Assembly: GCA_020284085.1 (NCBI GenBank)
Contig: JACEVL010000204.1
Span: 1,255,001-1,319,000, forward strand
Source: Aporrectodea caliginosa
Taxonomy: Eukaryota; Annelida; Clitellata; Crassiclitellata; Lumbricidae
Length of the DNA stretch: 64,000 nucleotides
Direction: 5' to 3'
Both the position numbers and the translations under genes were made by a program. The notes beneath the pieces were generated by a model. The model worked only from the letters and a program-made list of their open reading frames with translations. It made no database searches and was not told the origin of the DNA. Every line of letters starts with the position of its first letter. The first letter of the stretch is position 1. Below are positions 43,960 through 57,549 of this stretch, one piece after another.

Positions 43960-44554
43960 GGTGGCTGCCTTGGGTCAGACAAAGAAATAAATGCGCAGTG
44001 GTTGCTGTGGCTGCGTTGGGCCAAATAAAGAAATAAATGCGCAGTGGTTGCTGTGGCTGCGTTGGGCCAAATAAAGAAATAAATGCGCAGTGGTTGCTGT
44101 GGCTGCGTTGGGCCAAATAAAAAAATAAATGCGCAGTGGTTGCTGTGGCTGCGTTGGCTGCTTTGGGTCAGACAAAGAAATAAATGCGCAGTGGTTGCTG
44201 TGGCTGCAGTGGCTGCCTTGGCATGGACAAAGAAATAAATGCGCAGTGGTTGCTGTGGCTGCGTTGGGTCAAATAAAGAAATAAATGCGCAGTGGCTGCT
44301 GTGGCTGCGTTGGCTCAAACAAAAGAATAAAAGCATTGGCTGCTGTACACAAATGAACAATAGAACAAAAGAGACTTACCTCCTCCTTGAGTTAGAAAAT
44401 AGCTGACTCACTGGGTTGGAAAATTGATGACGTCACTGGGTTGGTGGATAATGTCGTATGCTCAGGATGACGTCACTGGGTTGGTGGATAATGTTATGCC
44501 TGGGTTGGTGAATAATGTTATGCCTGGGTTGGTGAATAGGGTTACCAATCTACT
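43960..44554 (-). repeat. Polinton right terminal inverted repeat
   Basis: This is the complement of the left terminal repeat, with inner units containing GCGCAGTGGTTGCTGTGGCTG and outer units containing CTGGGTTGGTG(G/A)ATAATG. TGACGTCA words occur at about 44428 and 44469. It ends GGTTACCAATCTACT, followed by the ATAATG duplication. Confidence 0.92.
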
Positions 44555-44985
44555 ATAATGGCACAACACTCATAAACAATACTGACTTCGACGTCGACAT
44601 TCGTGGGACTGTTTGCGCTCTGACTAATATAAACCCTATACAGTTTATATAGGATTTACATTTTAAGTTGCGGTCAAAGCTTGTCAAACTAGTTTTATTT
44701 ACGCTAAATAGCCCGTCACTAGAGAAGAAACAGTTTATTTCTGAGTTTGCGATACCCCAGCATTAATCTGATCTTAAGTCGCAAGCATCTTCCAGACTAC
44801 CACGGTAAGACAATGTCATAGTAGGACGAACAGATAATGGGGAAAGATGCAGCTAACGCCTCGGGCTGCAATTCCAATCGTCTCTCCAATATTCCTTATA
44901 ATGTTTGTGTGAATTTAAAAATTGCATCACCACGTGTAGATCCTATACAATACAGTAAGCATAATTTATATATACGTCTACTTAC

Positions 44986-45309
44986 GAACGACGACGAGCT
45001 TGGCGTAGAACGCCGTGGTATCATTGATGTCTATATGATATAAGCCGGCAGTTGATATAGAAGGTGCTGCTGCTGCTGTCCCTTGAGCAGTCTTTATGGT
45101 AAGACCAGTCGAGTTGACGCCAAAAAGGCTCTCGAATGAAGGCGTTACGATATCATCATAGTTTGTGAGTTTACAATCACTAAGTTCATCTGAGGTTGGT
45201 ATTAAACTCCAAGATACTTTTGTTGGACTGTTGCAGATAATTGAAATATCCAGTGTTCCCTCATAAACTGCCATGTTTATCGGCGGCGTCGAACACTGAC
45301 CATGGACAG
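44986..45309 (-). CDS. Host gene exon A: divergent Ig-like domain
   Basis: The 324-bp exon lies between an acceptor ending TCATTCCAG and the donor GTTC|GTAAGT, phase 1 on both sides. It encodes about 108 residues with the first core Cys in DISIICNSPTKVSW, the core Trp in VSWSLIP, and near the end TAGLYHIDINDTTAFYAKLV. The second core Cys, expected two residues after the Tyr, is Ile here, so the usual disulphide is missing; two other cysteines (GQCSTPP, SDCKLT) may compensate. The identical phase and size suggest that it is a sister of exon B. Its donor lies only 430 bp from the right end of the Polinton. The exon preceding it (signal peptide or further domains) was not found in 45.3-64 kb. 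Confidence 0.72.
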
Positions 45310-46740
45310 CTGGAATGACAAGTAATTGACATGAACTCGTCCTATTCAGCCGCAACCTATATATATCTATCTCACATTTAGTATGCCTAAGAAACTGTTC
45401 CATCGGGCAGAACTCTGCTGAGCAAACATTTCTATGTCTCTTATGCTTCAAAAACATATGTCTGAACTGCGAGAGATGGAGAACAGTACAATAAGGTGCA
45501 ACTCAATTCAATATTCTGAGTTCCATCGAAAACGGCCACATGTATTGGCGGCAGTGCAATTCAAAACACTACGATACAATAAGTCGCAATGCAATACAAC
45601 GATACAGCACAGTACAAAACGATACCATGTAAAACAGTGCAATAGAAGATCGATATGTTATGGTATTTCCTTATAATTGGTTGAGAGCTGTCAAGAAACT
45701 CGTTGAGCTCTTGGTGTTAATCAGAATTGACTGCAAGTGATACTAGTGCATTTCTGTATGGGCGAGACTTAGTCTACCACAGAGACCTTAGAGAACTCGA
45801 CACTGTGAACAAAGTGATGCCTCAGTAGGACCCAACTGATACCTTATTTGGCCATGTAAGCAAATTCGCGATCAAAATGAGAACAGCAATGTAGGCCTAT
45901 AAGACCGGTATGTGCCACTGACCGAAGACGCCGATTACGCGTCTTTAGACATGCCTTTAGAGAACGGCAGCTAATGGTGAGCCATGCAGATGAACATGCA
46001 ATGAACGTCCCTCAGAGTTTGGAGAGGACCTCGTAGTCGCTATAAGACTATTTGGACTAGAACCGGGAATTTATGGTCCAGAATATCGCTTATCATTCGA
46101 TGCTCAAATATTTGTTATTCAGCGTCAAGGGACCATGAAAACTAAATTATGACCTATGCATAATTGCATGTAAATTCCTTTACATCCACCAATCCTTAAT
46201 TAGATCACATAGGTTGTGCTTTTAAATTTGCTTTTCTATTAAGCAATTTTCTGCTTTAGGATGCTCTCATTGCATATAATGACGGTTAAGTAACCTACAT
46301 AAAAGGAGGATACCTAAATTAAGCCTTTAACGACAGGCGGGATTAGTTTTCCATGCATTTTAGTACACGCTCGACATTAAAGTGTTAATTAGCTACATAT
46401 AGTTAGATTTTAAAGCATGGATATTGATTCAGAATAGAATTATACACTAGATATTTTAGCAATGACAAGGGCTTGTTGAAGTAGGCTCTATGTAGGCGTA
46501 GCCTTTATTTGCATCTGAAAAGAGCACTTACATTATATTGTATAAAATGAATACACCGATATTGTAAAAAGAATCAAGCAGAAGATATATAATAATATTT
46601 TCGTTTATTGAAACAATCCGGCTGACACACCGCAACCGGTTACAGTGTACAATTATGCAGTTGAAACAATTCACAAGAACACAAATGACAGAAGACATAA
46701 ATCTTAACTACTAACAGAGCAGACAGCCTGCAATACGCGG
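45310..46740. other. No gene recognised
   Basis: This is AT-rich sequence upstream of exon A. No domain, signal-peptide exon or complete mobile element could be recognised. An AATACAATACGATAC-like degenerate tract lies at 45500-45640. Confidence 0.4.
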
Positions 46741-46744
46741 CGCC

Positions 46745-46845
46745 AATGGCAGCCTACAAATCATGTCTACCCTACGGGGCTCGAACTCAGTACCTCTCGC
46801 TCTCCGTGCCAGGTGTTATCCAAAGCGCTATCGGGCCCCCCCGAT
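46745..46845 (-). mobile_element. tRNA-derived SINE head
   Basis: On the minus strand the segment reads GATAGCGCTTTGGATAACAC, then a spacer, then CTGAGTTCGAGCCCC. The first part resembles a pol III A box and GAGTTCGAGCCCC is a good B box, spaced as in a tRNA. The acceptor-stem and cloverleaf are not convincing for a functional tRNA, so a SINE head is the better call. Confidence 0.55.
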
Positions 46846-47456
46846 AGAATAGAATATGTATACATGAGCAAGTATATACTATAAATAAATTATATGCATC
46901 GATTAACAAAGTTACTTCAAACAGTTTATATTTAAATAGTGTTAATAACGTTACTTAAAATTCTGCAAAATATAAACAGGTTTTCGGTTAAATAAATCTG
47001 ATTACTTCCCGTCTCGAGCAGATACAAGTGATTCCTTATTTATTCTAGCGTGGGATTAGCAGACTGCATGATATATTGTTCGTACAAGATTTGCCAAAGG
47101 GCTCTACACGATTTACAACACAAAACAACCAATATTTGTCAATGCCCTAGAAAGTTCAAAAGTGCACATTGAAGACAGGTAACAGAAACATTATAAACAC
47201 AATGGAAGAGGTGAACATGCAGGTAGACGGTCTCGCACATAATGAGGTACACGCTTCCAACTGACGAATGTAGGCTATTAGTTTAAGTAGCGTCTGTGAC
47301 AGCATAATATGCACAAATAAACGAAATGATTGACTGAGACAAACTTCCAGATGAATTTACGATATGGATTTTTATTTGACGATGTCCCACTTCAGGCTTG
47401 GTTGGCCGGAGAAATCTTCAGTCCTCTGCGCGAGGTGTATATTGAATGTTCATGTT

Positions 47457-47640
47457 ACACGCACCTCGACGATGCTTTTTCGGTCGTTGGGTCATCAATC
47501 TTGCATGACCACCGTTTGGATTTGCGCTTTGCCTTAGTTAAGGATTCTGCATACACTTTCCACAACACTTGAAAACTGTTCCTTTGACGCACCTCGACGA
47601 TGCTTTTTCGGTAGTTGAGCCATTCACCTGATATGGCCTC
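47457..47640 (+). repeat. Tandem duplication of about 128 bp
   Basis: ACGCACCTCGACGATGCTTT through CGGTCGTTGGG recurs at about 47587 as ACGCACCTCGACGATGCTTT through CGGTAGTTGAG. The downstream parts CTTTCCACAACACTTGAAAA and CTTCTTATAGCACTTGAAAC also correspond. Copies have diverged moderately. Confidence 0.75.
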
Positions 47641-47719
47641 CATTTTGATCTGCTCGTTGTCTTAGCTTGGTATTCTGCTTTCACTTCTTATAGCACTTGA
47701 AACTGTTCTTTTTCTCTGG

Positions 47720-50480
47720 GGTTGTACTTCAATCAATCCTTTTATTGTTTCCATAGAATAGTTTACAAGTAGTGATCCAGATTAAACATAATCAACGATC
47801 ATAAGTTTGGACATTAAAACAGACAGATCACCTGATTATCTTATTAAAGTTTGCGGGAAACAATCGGGTTCCCAGAAGGGACTGAAGTCCCGCTAAGTTA
47901 GGGATACCCGTTTACCATGTTAGCAGAGGGATGACAGTTGAGTATAGTCTACACAAATAGCATTGTAAGAAAAAAATGAGAATAACTGGCTTTACTAACA
48001 ACACTTAACTAGGTCACTTAACTAATTGTGGTATAACAATGAATAACCATATTTAGATAACACATTGACTACTGTCAAGGAGGTAGGCTCTGACATTTTT
48101 TTTAAATAGGGCAAGATTCAGAAGAGTGCGCAGTGACTTCGGTAGGTTATTCCAGGCAGGAGGACCAGCACATCTTAAGGTAAAATAACGAGTGTTAGTG
48201 CGGGCATAGGTTCCATCAAAGTTATCGAGAGATCTTGTATAATGATAATGTGTATCAGAGATCTTAGAGAAGTAGCGACTGAAGATTGGAGGAAGAGATT
48301 TGTTGGCGAAGCGATGCATAAATTCACAGATTTGCAATTTATTTATCTGAGGGATATTAAGTATTCGTAGCATACTAAATCTACTTGCTGTGTTAGTTAT
48401 CAATGATCTCCCAGCAATAATACGTACAACTCGTCTCTGTAATATAGATAGCTTATTCAGACGAGTGGAATAATTGGAGGTCCAGGCGATATTACAGTAT
48501 GTCAAGTAAGGGTAAACAAGAGAATAATAATATAGAGTATGCAGAACTCTAGAAGGTAACAGGTAGGATACACGAGCCAGAATCCCTATGTTCTTGGCAA
48601 CCTTGGTGGAAATGTTACTTATGTGATCATTCCAGGTTAAATGTTGGTCAATGTAGACCCCAAGGAATTTGGAAGAATTGACTTGAGCAATAGGAATATT
48701 GTCAATGGAGAGGATGGAATCAGTAGCAGGGACGGGTTTCCGATGAGATCGGAAAAGGACATAATTAGTTTTTCCCAGGTTAAGAGAAAGTTTATTAGCC
48801 TTAAACCATTCCGCCACATGGATAAGTTCAGTGTTGGCAATAGATAGCAGAGACTGGATTGATTTATGAGATAAAAAGACATTGGTGTCATCTGCAAAAA
48901 GAATAAAGTTAAGTTGGTCAGATGCATTCGGCAAGTCATTAATGTATAGTAAGAACAGCAGCGGACCCAAAATTGACCCCTGTGGAACACCGCATGTAAT
49001 AAGTTTAGTTTTAGACTGACAACCTTTACAGCAAACAGACTGGCGTCTCTGATCAAAGTAACTTTTAAACCATAAGAGCGGGACTCCACGTATTCCATAG
49101 TTTTCAAGTTTAGTTAACAGAATAGAATGGTCCACCGTATCAAAGGCCTTGGCCAGATCGAAGAAGATACCAAGAGAAAATTTATTTTCATCGATTGCAC
49201 TAGCAATCTTATCTTGCATGTCAGGCTGAGCCATTGAGGTGGAATGACCGGATTGAAAACCATGTTGATTGGGATATAAGATATTCATTTTGTCAATATA
49301 GGTATATAAACGTTGGTACATTGATTTTTCAAGGATCTTAGAAAAAAAGGGAAGGATAGAAATAGGCCTATAGTTAGTGACATCCTGGCTGTTACCCTGT
49401 TTATAGACCGGTACAACTTTTGCCATCTTTAAGGAAGAGGGTACAACACCAGTGAGAAAAGAAGAGTTAATAATATCCGATAATGGAGCAGCTACATAAT
49501 CAATGATCCTAATAGCAACAGTCGGGTCAATGTCGTCAAGTGCTGAAGAATGGGTAGTGCGAATAGATGCAGTTAAAGAAATAATTTCTTGGGGGGTAGT
49601 CAAGTCCGCAACAAATGAGTTAGGCGGGAATGGTTTCAAATAAGATAGAAAGGAATTATCAGATTTTGGAATCCCAGCTGCAAGCGTTTGGCCTATGCTC
49701 GTAAAATAGTCGTTGAACTTATCAGCCATTATTTGGGGGTTATCAACTATCGTACCATTAATCATGAGGGAATCAATATTTGACGGATTGTGATTCGGTC
49801 TTAGGATAAAGCGAATTATAGTCCAGGTTTTTTTAAGGTTAAGACTATGCTTAGTAAACTCAGCCTCATAATAATTTCGTTCAGCGTTAAGGCGCAAGGA
49901 TTTGAATTTATTCCTGTAGGCGGTGAATATTCTTTTATTATTACTATTGGGATTCTTTATGTATTTTAAATATAATTTAGACTTAGTTCTACAAGATTTT
50001 AAGAAGGCATTAGTCATCCATGGTTGCTTCCGGAAATGCAGCCCCCTTCTTACGGATTGGACTTGAGGGAAAGCGCGGTCATAAGCATTTTTAAACTGTG
50101 CCAAGAATAAAGTATAGGCAAGATCCGGGTCATTGTGGATACATGCAGAGGAAACTAGGGACCAGTCAAGGCTGGATAACAGTTCCTTAAAGAACTCCAT
50201 CGTGTCATCGTTTATCAGACGAGTTGGATAAGCAGTGTTCGTATTTAAATTACGTGAGGTGATGTCAAACGAAGCCAGGATGGGAAGATGGTCAGAAATA
50301 TCACTAATAATGATAGAAGAGTCAGTCAACTTAGTCCATACATTAGTGAAGATATTATCAATCAAAGTAGCGGTTGAATCAGTGATTCTGGTTGGTCTTA
50401 GAATGCTTGGAAGAAAGTGATGAGAAGTAAGACAATTAAAAAAATTATGGGTTAGTAGATGCCTAGATGGTCTTGAGTTT
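47720..50480 (-). mobile_element. LINE with long RT frame, 5'-truncated
   Basis: The largest open frame of the window (50365-48053, 770 codons; the frame stays open further upstream to about 50465) begins inside the endonuclease with IDNIFTNVW and ISDHLPILASF. It then carries the RT blocks KMAKVVPVYKQG, TNYRPISILPFFSKILEKSM, GIFFDLAKAFDTVDHSILL (motif A), TCGVPQGSILGPLLFLLYIN (motif B), NFILFADDTNVF (motif C) and SKFLGVYIDQHLTWNDHI. The C-terminal part ends CAGPPAWNNLPKSLRTL. The frame has no stop, so insertion is relatively recent. The 3' UTR carries GGGACTGAAGTCCCGCTAAG and a TCAATCAATCC-type end near 47735. Family: Jockey/CR1/I group, clade uncertain and different from the YADDVQ family. 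Confidence 0.92.
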
Positions 50481-50484
50481 TTAA

Positions 50485-51005
50485 CAGATCAACAATATTC
50501 CGAATAAGAACTTGAATACCATAGTTTTAACAGATTTAAAATTATTTCTGTATATTAACCTGAGCAGAACACTGCGACCAAAAGAGCTGTCCAAATCATG
50601 ATGAAATTCGGCGAAAACAACATAACGTGAAATCAACTTTGACGTTCCTGAAGTTTTCATCAAACGTCCAGCTAATGCTAAAAATCGACTAAACAGATGC
50701 AATCTATTTGCTAAGCGGATGGCTTACAGCTTCCAAATAGCATAACGCGTGTGTCCTCGATTGCTTTGTTCACGATTATTTATCAATTCCAGATAGCGCT
50801 GCACTTCTCGTTGCCAAGACCACGAGTCACAACGTTGCTAACGCACGCGTCTCCAAACTTGTTCACTGTTTACGTCGCTATGTGGCGTCTAATAGCATTT
50901 GTATAGCTGCTGTCAACAATATTCGTGAGCCAACGGTTGATAACCTTTGCATTAGACATATAAGTTACTAATCAATATTATACAATAACAAAGAATGATG
51001 ATGAT
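50485..51005. other. No gene recognised
   Basis: Sequence upstream of the LINE, with no recognisable domain. It may include the decayed 5' flank or host intergenic DNA. Confidence 0.4.
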
Positions 51006-51012
51006 AACGATT

Positions 51013-51913
<901 letters not shown>

Positions 51914-51914
51914 G

Positions 51915-52860
51915 TTCTACGTTCTAGGGTAGATATTTAATAACTCCCATAGAATAGAGATAGCGTCATCGGGTCGTCGACCCTTGGATTTGATCATTGC
52001 AGCTGAGGGTAACGAAGGCGCGCAACACAGTATCTTTGATTAAGGCATGTCCTGCGATTCTTCCAGAGGCCAAAAGTAACGCCAGACTGTGAGAGATTTT
52101 CACCGTGACTGTAGATACGCGGAGACAATCATGAGTGATTCATTACCATTAGTCTACCCAAGTTTCTGATCAGTCGCAGTGCAGGCGTCTTCGTCGTCCA
52201 GCTCTTGGCGAAGACCACGGTCACTGCCATGAACTAATCATGGGAGAGTGGTGCAGACAACTGTCCTTGATCTAGGTGTCGACTGTCAGATCTTTCAGAG
52301 TGAATGGACGGTCTCAGGTTATTAATCGCTTACAAAAAATTTGGGGGTTAGGTAAGACAGTGCCATAAAACCATCCAGGGTATTTATCAGAAGGAAGGTA
52401 CGGATGCCTGCAACTCCTCGGTGCCTGCTGCTAAAGCCACGAATTCTGAATGTGCAAACGAGATCACGCGATGTATGCCCCAATGCCCCATTGCCCAGGT
52501 CCCCATTCCATGGAGACAGGCAAAGATTCTTCAACCCGATGTGATCAGTAGGGGTATCAGGAAGGCCTCCAAACAGCAGATGGCCAAAATCTGATGAGAT
52601 CCAGGCTGTCGATTTTATGGCATGCAACGAAGTGTATGGAGCTTAGAAGAGTTTAGCGGGATACTAAGATTATATCAGAGTATCATTCCCATGTAGATAT
52701 GAAAGACTGGAACCACACAACAAAACTCCAGCGCATCCAGAACAAATCTGATATAATATAATGGCTTCTATAATGTTGTCGACGACTGTATCGATGATTG
52801 GTTTGAACAGTCTGCCCGAGTAGCTTGGATGGTCGAGGTAGCAGTCGAATGACAAAAGGC
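51915..52860. other. No gene recognised
   Basis: A 101-codon minus-strand frame at 52322-52627 has no motif I recognise. The interval may include a decayed repeat, but no boundaries could be set. Confidence 0.35.
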
Positions 52861-52869
52861 GCTGATCTG

Positions 52870-53330
52870 TAAAAGAGGAGGCTATGATCGAGGAGCGAGT
52901 CCCAGGGACCAATAGCTCCCCCTTAGCCGGAGAGCGCAGAACTCGACGAGAGGCTAAGTCGGAAACCGGGCGACAGAGATCAGATAAGTGGGACGGAGCA
53001 CTACCAGTGAGACACCGCCAGACAAGTGCTGCTATCCTATAGGAGATGCGTTGCGAGGCAGGAAGCCAGTAAATACATCACGCATGTAGGCAGAAACTGG
53101 GTCATATTTAGGAATATGACCAATAAGCCAAGCAGCAGAACGAAGGACCATTTCAAGACGCCCTATTAAGCTGGATGTGTGGCCAACAACAGCCGAGCAA
53201 CTGTGATCAATTCTGCTGGTGAAAAAGGCGTGGACAAGTACCACAGCAGCATCATGGAAGGAGGACCAAGGTCACGAACAGTAAGCGAGAAAGCAATATG
53301 AGGGAAGGTCTCGGCCAACAGGTGTAGGTA
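52870..53330 (-). pseudogene. YADDVQ-family LINE C-terminal fragment
   Basis: On the minus strand, MVLVHAFFTSRIDHSCSAVV and MVLRSAAWLIGHIPKYDPVS with AYMRDV follow the same order as LVHSFITARLDYCSS and VLRSAARLIGQIPKYGHVSS in the copy at 28585-30340. The fragment extends into further weakly matching sequence to about 52870. It has stops and lacks the catalytic core. Confidence 0.82.
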
Positions 53331-53332
53331 AA

Positions 53333-54177
<845 letters not shown>

Positions 54178-54179
54178 AG

Positions 54180-55390
54180 TGTGGATACACTCTCTAATGC
54201 AGGAAATAGATCTTTAGAGAACCTGCCAGCATGCCTATAATAATGGAGTCCATATTGAACTCATATTCCCAGATGGGACCTCATGGGTCCCAACTAATGC
54301 CCACGAAAATGCTGGCAGGGTTAATAATGATGAAGAGCACGTACACTTGATATTCAAAATTAATTAAATATAATCTTATAGCGCAAGACACATACAAACA
54401 TAATATGTTTGACCTTGACCTAGCGAGCAACTGTTGGCGAGCAATTGCCCGTATAACACCGTATAGTAGGGCCTAATGACATTCCACGTATACCACATTC
54501 GCCAGAGGTCGCCTCTGGTGAATGTACATGACATACGTTGTGCTGATTATAACTCCGGCCAAGACACAGATAATTAGGTTCCAAATTATCAACAGCCAAA
54601 CGTTAAGTGATAGATTTATATATTTTTATGTCTACCACCAGCAGTTGAGAACTTCCTGGCGTTCTCAGTGGCTGGACCTAAACTTTGAAATTCGCTGTCG
54701 TGTTCTGTACAATCGTTCACTTGCTTTATTTAGTCTAGGCCTAATTTTTGTCTGATGCAAGTTTCGTCTGTTTCCATTTGTAATGTTGCCTGGATTCTAG
54801 TTTCTTCAGCAATTAGACTTTTATTAGACCTTTCTGATGGTCTACGGTCCTTAACTCATTGACTTACTAATTCAATGAGTCACTGAGTCAATGGCTGACT
54901 AGCTGACTCACTGATTCACAAAAGCTTTGACTGACTGACTGACTGACTGGCTGGCTGACTGACTCCTCACTCACTCACTCACTCACGTATGTGTGCATGC
55001 ATTCATGTATGTATGTATATACATGTATGTACCTATGCATGTATGATTGTATGTATGTATGTATACACGTATCCATGTTTCGTCGCTAGGCATTTTATAG
55101 CGCCTTTGTTTGTCTTACAAAAGCGCTCATCGCTGGCCAAACAGATTTTAGATCCCTGAAACAACGACAGGGTCTTCTGAATGTTGCGTGTGCACATAGT
55201 GACGATTTGTATGGATAAGCACACGTAATCATAGAGACGGTTGGTAGGTAAGTCTGTGTGGCTATGTATTCAAATGTACGTTTCAGTATGCATATTTGTT
55301 GTAAACGAATAGACTCTCTTATTTATTGAACACGGCTGATAAAACTTTGTAATGTCAGGATTGCCCATTGTTTCTTATTTAGTCGTTATT
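54180..55390. other. No gene; simple-sequence tracts
   Basis: The interval contains GACT and CTCA tetranucleotide tracts (54860-54990), ATGT-rich sequence (55005-55065) and a TATAGCGCC...AAAGCGCTC hairpin at 55097-55130 resembling the 3'-tail hairpin of the YADDVQ LINE. No coding domain was found. Confidence 0.45.
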
Positions 55391-55394
55391 CTAA

Positions 55395-55560
55395 GGCAGC
55401 AAATCAAATCAAATTAAAACTCTTTTATTGAAGCTAAATCAAAACACATAACATTTCAACATAAAATATCAGGATTGGCCGCAAGAGGAATCCCAAAAGG
55501 GATCAAGATCCCGCTAACTAGGGACACCTAGAACAACATTCCAGAAATCTGAATTAGCTG
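55395..55560 (-). mobile_element. LINE 3'-end fragment related to the 48-kb LINE
   Basis: The plus-strand sequence reads CCCAAAAGGGATCAAGATCC then CGCTAACTAGGGACACC, matching CCCAGAAGGGACTGAAGTCC then CGCTAAGTTAGGGATACCCG at 47870-47920. It is preceded by an AATCAAATCAAATT tail and TCTTTTATTGAAG, as TCAATCAATCCTTTTATTG precedes the other copy. Only the 3' UTR is preserved. Confidence 0.7.
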
Positions 55561-56337
55561 AATCCTTGATAAACAGTGCAACATCAAGTTTCGTACAGCA
55601 ATGCAAATAGTATAGTAGCCTACATATTACACAGTAAATGATTAACTCGATTCAAAACACTATGAAAATATACAAAAAGACGAAAACGTTAACTAACAGT
55701 GAAAAAGAATATCCGGCAGGGTAGGTTATAGCTAATTTCCATTAATCATTATTCTAAGGCAGCATAATGTTCAGAATCGTCAAAGTATTCATGTAGATTA
55801 TTGGCTTGTTTGTTAGCGTTCAAACCGATTTCGAATAAAAGACAGGTGATTTTGGGATACAGAACTGGTAGACTTGTTGCTTAAAAACTTATGGGGGGGG
55901 GCTCCCATGACGGAAACGCCTCTCTGGCAAACTGACTCGTACCTCCACTGAATACGACGCAGCGATCGTGAATAAACTTAGCTTTAGAATAGCGCTTTTG
56001 AAATTTGGTGTATACAATAATTATCGCGCCTCTGAATACTGTGCGGTTTTAAATGCGTTATGTGCATGCATGAATGCAATGTCGTACAATACAATACAAT
56101 ACAATACAATACAATACAATACAATGATATGTCGACTAGATTAGCTGTTTCTGTAATTCGTGTGCCATTTGCGTCTATTGTATTGCAATAATAAAGCGCA
56201 TGCGCCATGCGTTATATGAAAAATAAATCCGTTGCTCCTCAATTCCTTTATCGATTAAAGGTTTGTAGTTATATGAACGGTAGTTAGCTCCTATAGCTAC
56301 TGTTTCATGCATACTAATACATACTAGCTTGAGTTGA

Positions 56338-56545
56338 GGGGCGGTGGTGTAGCGGCATGTTCTGTGCCTTGTAACCGAAGGGTCATCAGGTTCGAATCTA
56401 CCTCAAGCCACTGCGCGGCGATCCTGGACAAGTTGTTCACCCACAATCATTGTCTGTGAGGAAGGCAACGAGAACCACCTCACTCATCTCATACCCGGGT
56501 GGCATAAAAGACAACTGGCCTGCCATCGGGTAGAGGACAAATCAT
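56338..56545 (+). mobile_element. tRNA-derived SINE with ATC tail
   Basis: GGGGCGGTGGTGTAGCGGCA carries an A-box-like GTGGTGTAGCGG and is followed 35 bases later by CAGGTTCGAATCTACC, a good B box. A unique body of about 130 bases (CCCACAATCATTGTCTGTG, CCATCGGGTAGAGGACAAAT) follows and runs into the CAT array at 56547. The tRNA-like head, unrelated body and simple-repeat tail define a SINE. The presumptive 5' start is near the TAGCTTGAGTTGAGG region. Confidence 0.72.
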
Positions 56546-56546
56546 A

Positions 56547-56551
56547 ATCAC

Positions 56552-56614
<63 letters not shown>

Positions 56615-56695
56615 TATCTTCAACATCATCATCATCATCGTCGTCGACCTCGTCGTCGTCATCATCATCATCATCATTATCAACAACAACGACAA
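56547..56695 (+). repeat. (CAT)n microsatellite at the SINE tail
   Basis: About 22 CAT units are followed by degenerate ATC/GTC units to 56695. It starts directly at the SINE 3' end. Confidence 0.93.
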
Positions 56696-57085
56696 TAACA
56701 ACAACATAGTGGTTAGGTTCGCTACTTTAGAAGCCATCTGTTAGAACTTTTCAAATGAAGTTGCTACTCTTACGATATCAATTATCAACTTTTCCATGTT
56801 TTACTGATTCTGCGAATATCAAGAGTTTCAAGACGTGCACAGAACAGATAATTTTATTGAAAGTAGAACAAGTAGAGTTCCAGTTTGCTTGCTGGATTTA
56901 CTGCTCATGAACTAGACTTCAAATTTTTGGATCTCCGTTTTCCATTGATGACATTTCTGCACCAAAATTCATGCAAATGGAATTGATTGAACTCCAGTGC
57001 AACAGTGAGTTGGAAAGGAAATTTCTTGAGATACCTATGATTCAGTTCTAACCCTTAGCTTGGATTTTCATATCCTGGAACTGGT

Positions 57086-57262
<177 letters not shown>

Positions 57263-57264
57263 TC

Positions 57265-57548
57265 ACATTTTATCAAATGTCTACATTTTATTTACAACTT
57301 TATAAAATATCGACATTTCGTTTACCAGTTTATAAAAAAATATCTACATTTTATTTACCAGTTTATATAAAATATCTACATTTTATTTACCAATTTATCA
57401 AATATCTACATTTTGTTGACCAGTTTATCAAAAATATCTACATTTTATTTACCAATTTATCAAATATCTACATTTTATTTACCAGTTTATCAAATATCTA
57501 CGTTTTATTTACCAGTTTATCAAATATCTACATTTTATTTACCAGTTT
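57265..57548 (+). repeat. Minisatellite of 31-33 bp, about nine copies
   Basis: The unit is approximately ATATCTACATTTTATTTACC followed by AGTTTATCAA. Copies differ by one or two bases and small A-run length changes. Because the length varies, the apparent open frame through the array is accidental. Confidence 0.9.
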
Positions 57549-57549
57549 A

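Larger units (their letters stand above)
43066..43965. mobile_element. Foldback-like block: GC-rich inverted arms around an AT-rich core
   Basis: The left arm (43066-43155) is a run of CCATTACCCCC-type units including CCCCCCGTAGGACATTACCC. The right arm (43880-43955) is its reverse complement, ending GGGGTAATGGCAGGGGG, with the same GTAGGACATTA spacer. Between them lie about 460 bases of almost pure A/T (43158-43620) and four 57-bp repeats. The block separates the last Polinton gene from the right terminal repeat, where a DNA polymerase gene might otherwise lie. It could be a separately inserted foldback element or part of this Polinton family; flanking target duplications were not identified. 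Confidence 0.6.
32079..44554. mobile_element. Maverick/Polinton with nested insertions, lacking visible PolB
   Basis: The element starts AGTAGATTGGTAACCC and ends GGGTTACCAATCTACT, with terminal inverted repeats of about 0.6 kb and exact ATAATG target duplications. Genes in order are a PC4-like gene on the plus strand, then protease, major capsid, basic core-like protein, penton-like protein, integrase and a conserved unknown on the minus strand. All are broken or partial except perhaps the protease and core-like frames. Two insertions (35120-37218 and 39553-42337) and a foldback-like AT-rich block (43066-43965) account for about 5.8 kb, so the Polinton itself is about 6.7 kb, well below the usual 15-20 kb. 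No DNA polymerase B or FtsK/HerA-type ATPase motif is present. It lies in the intron between the two Ig exons. Confidence 0.95.

Noticed and set aside
46745..46845. Functional tRNA gene
   Set aside because: A- and B-box-like segments exist, but the arms do not fold into a convincing cloverleaf and no clear anticodon stem is visible. A SINE head is the simpler reading, also for 56338-56410.
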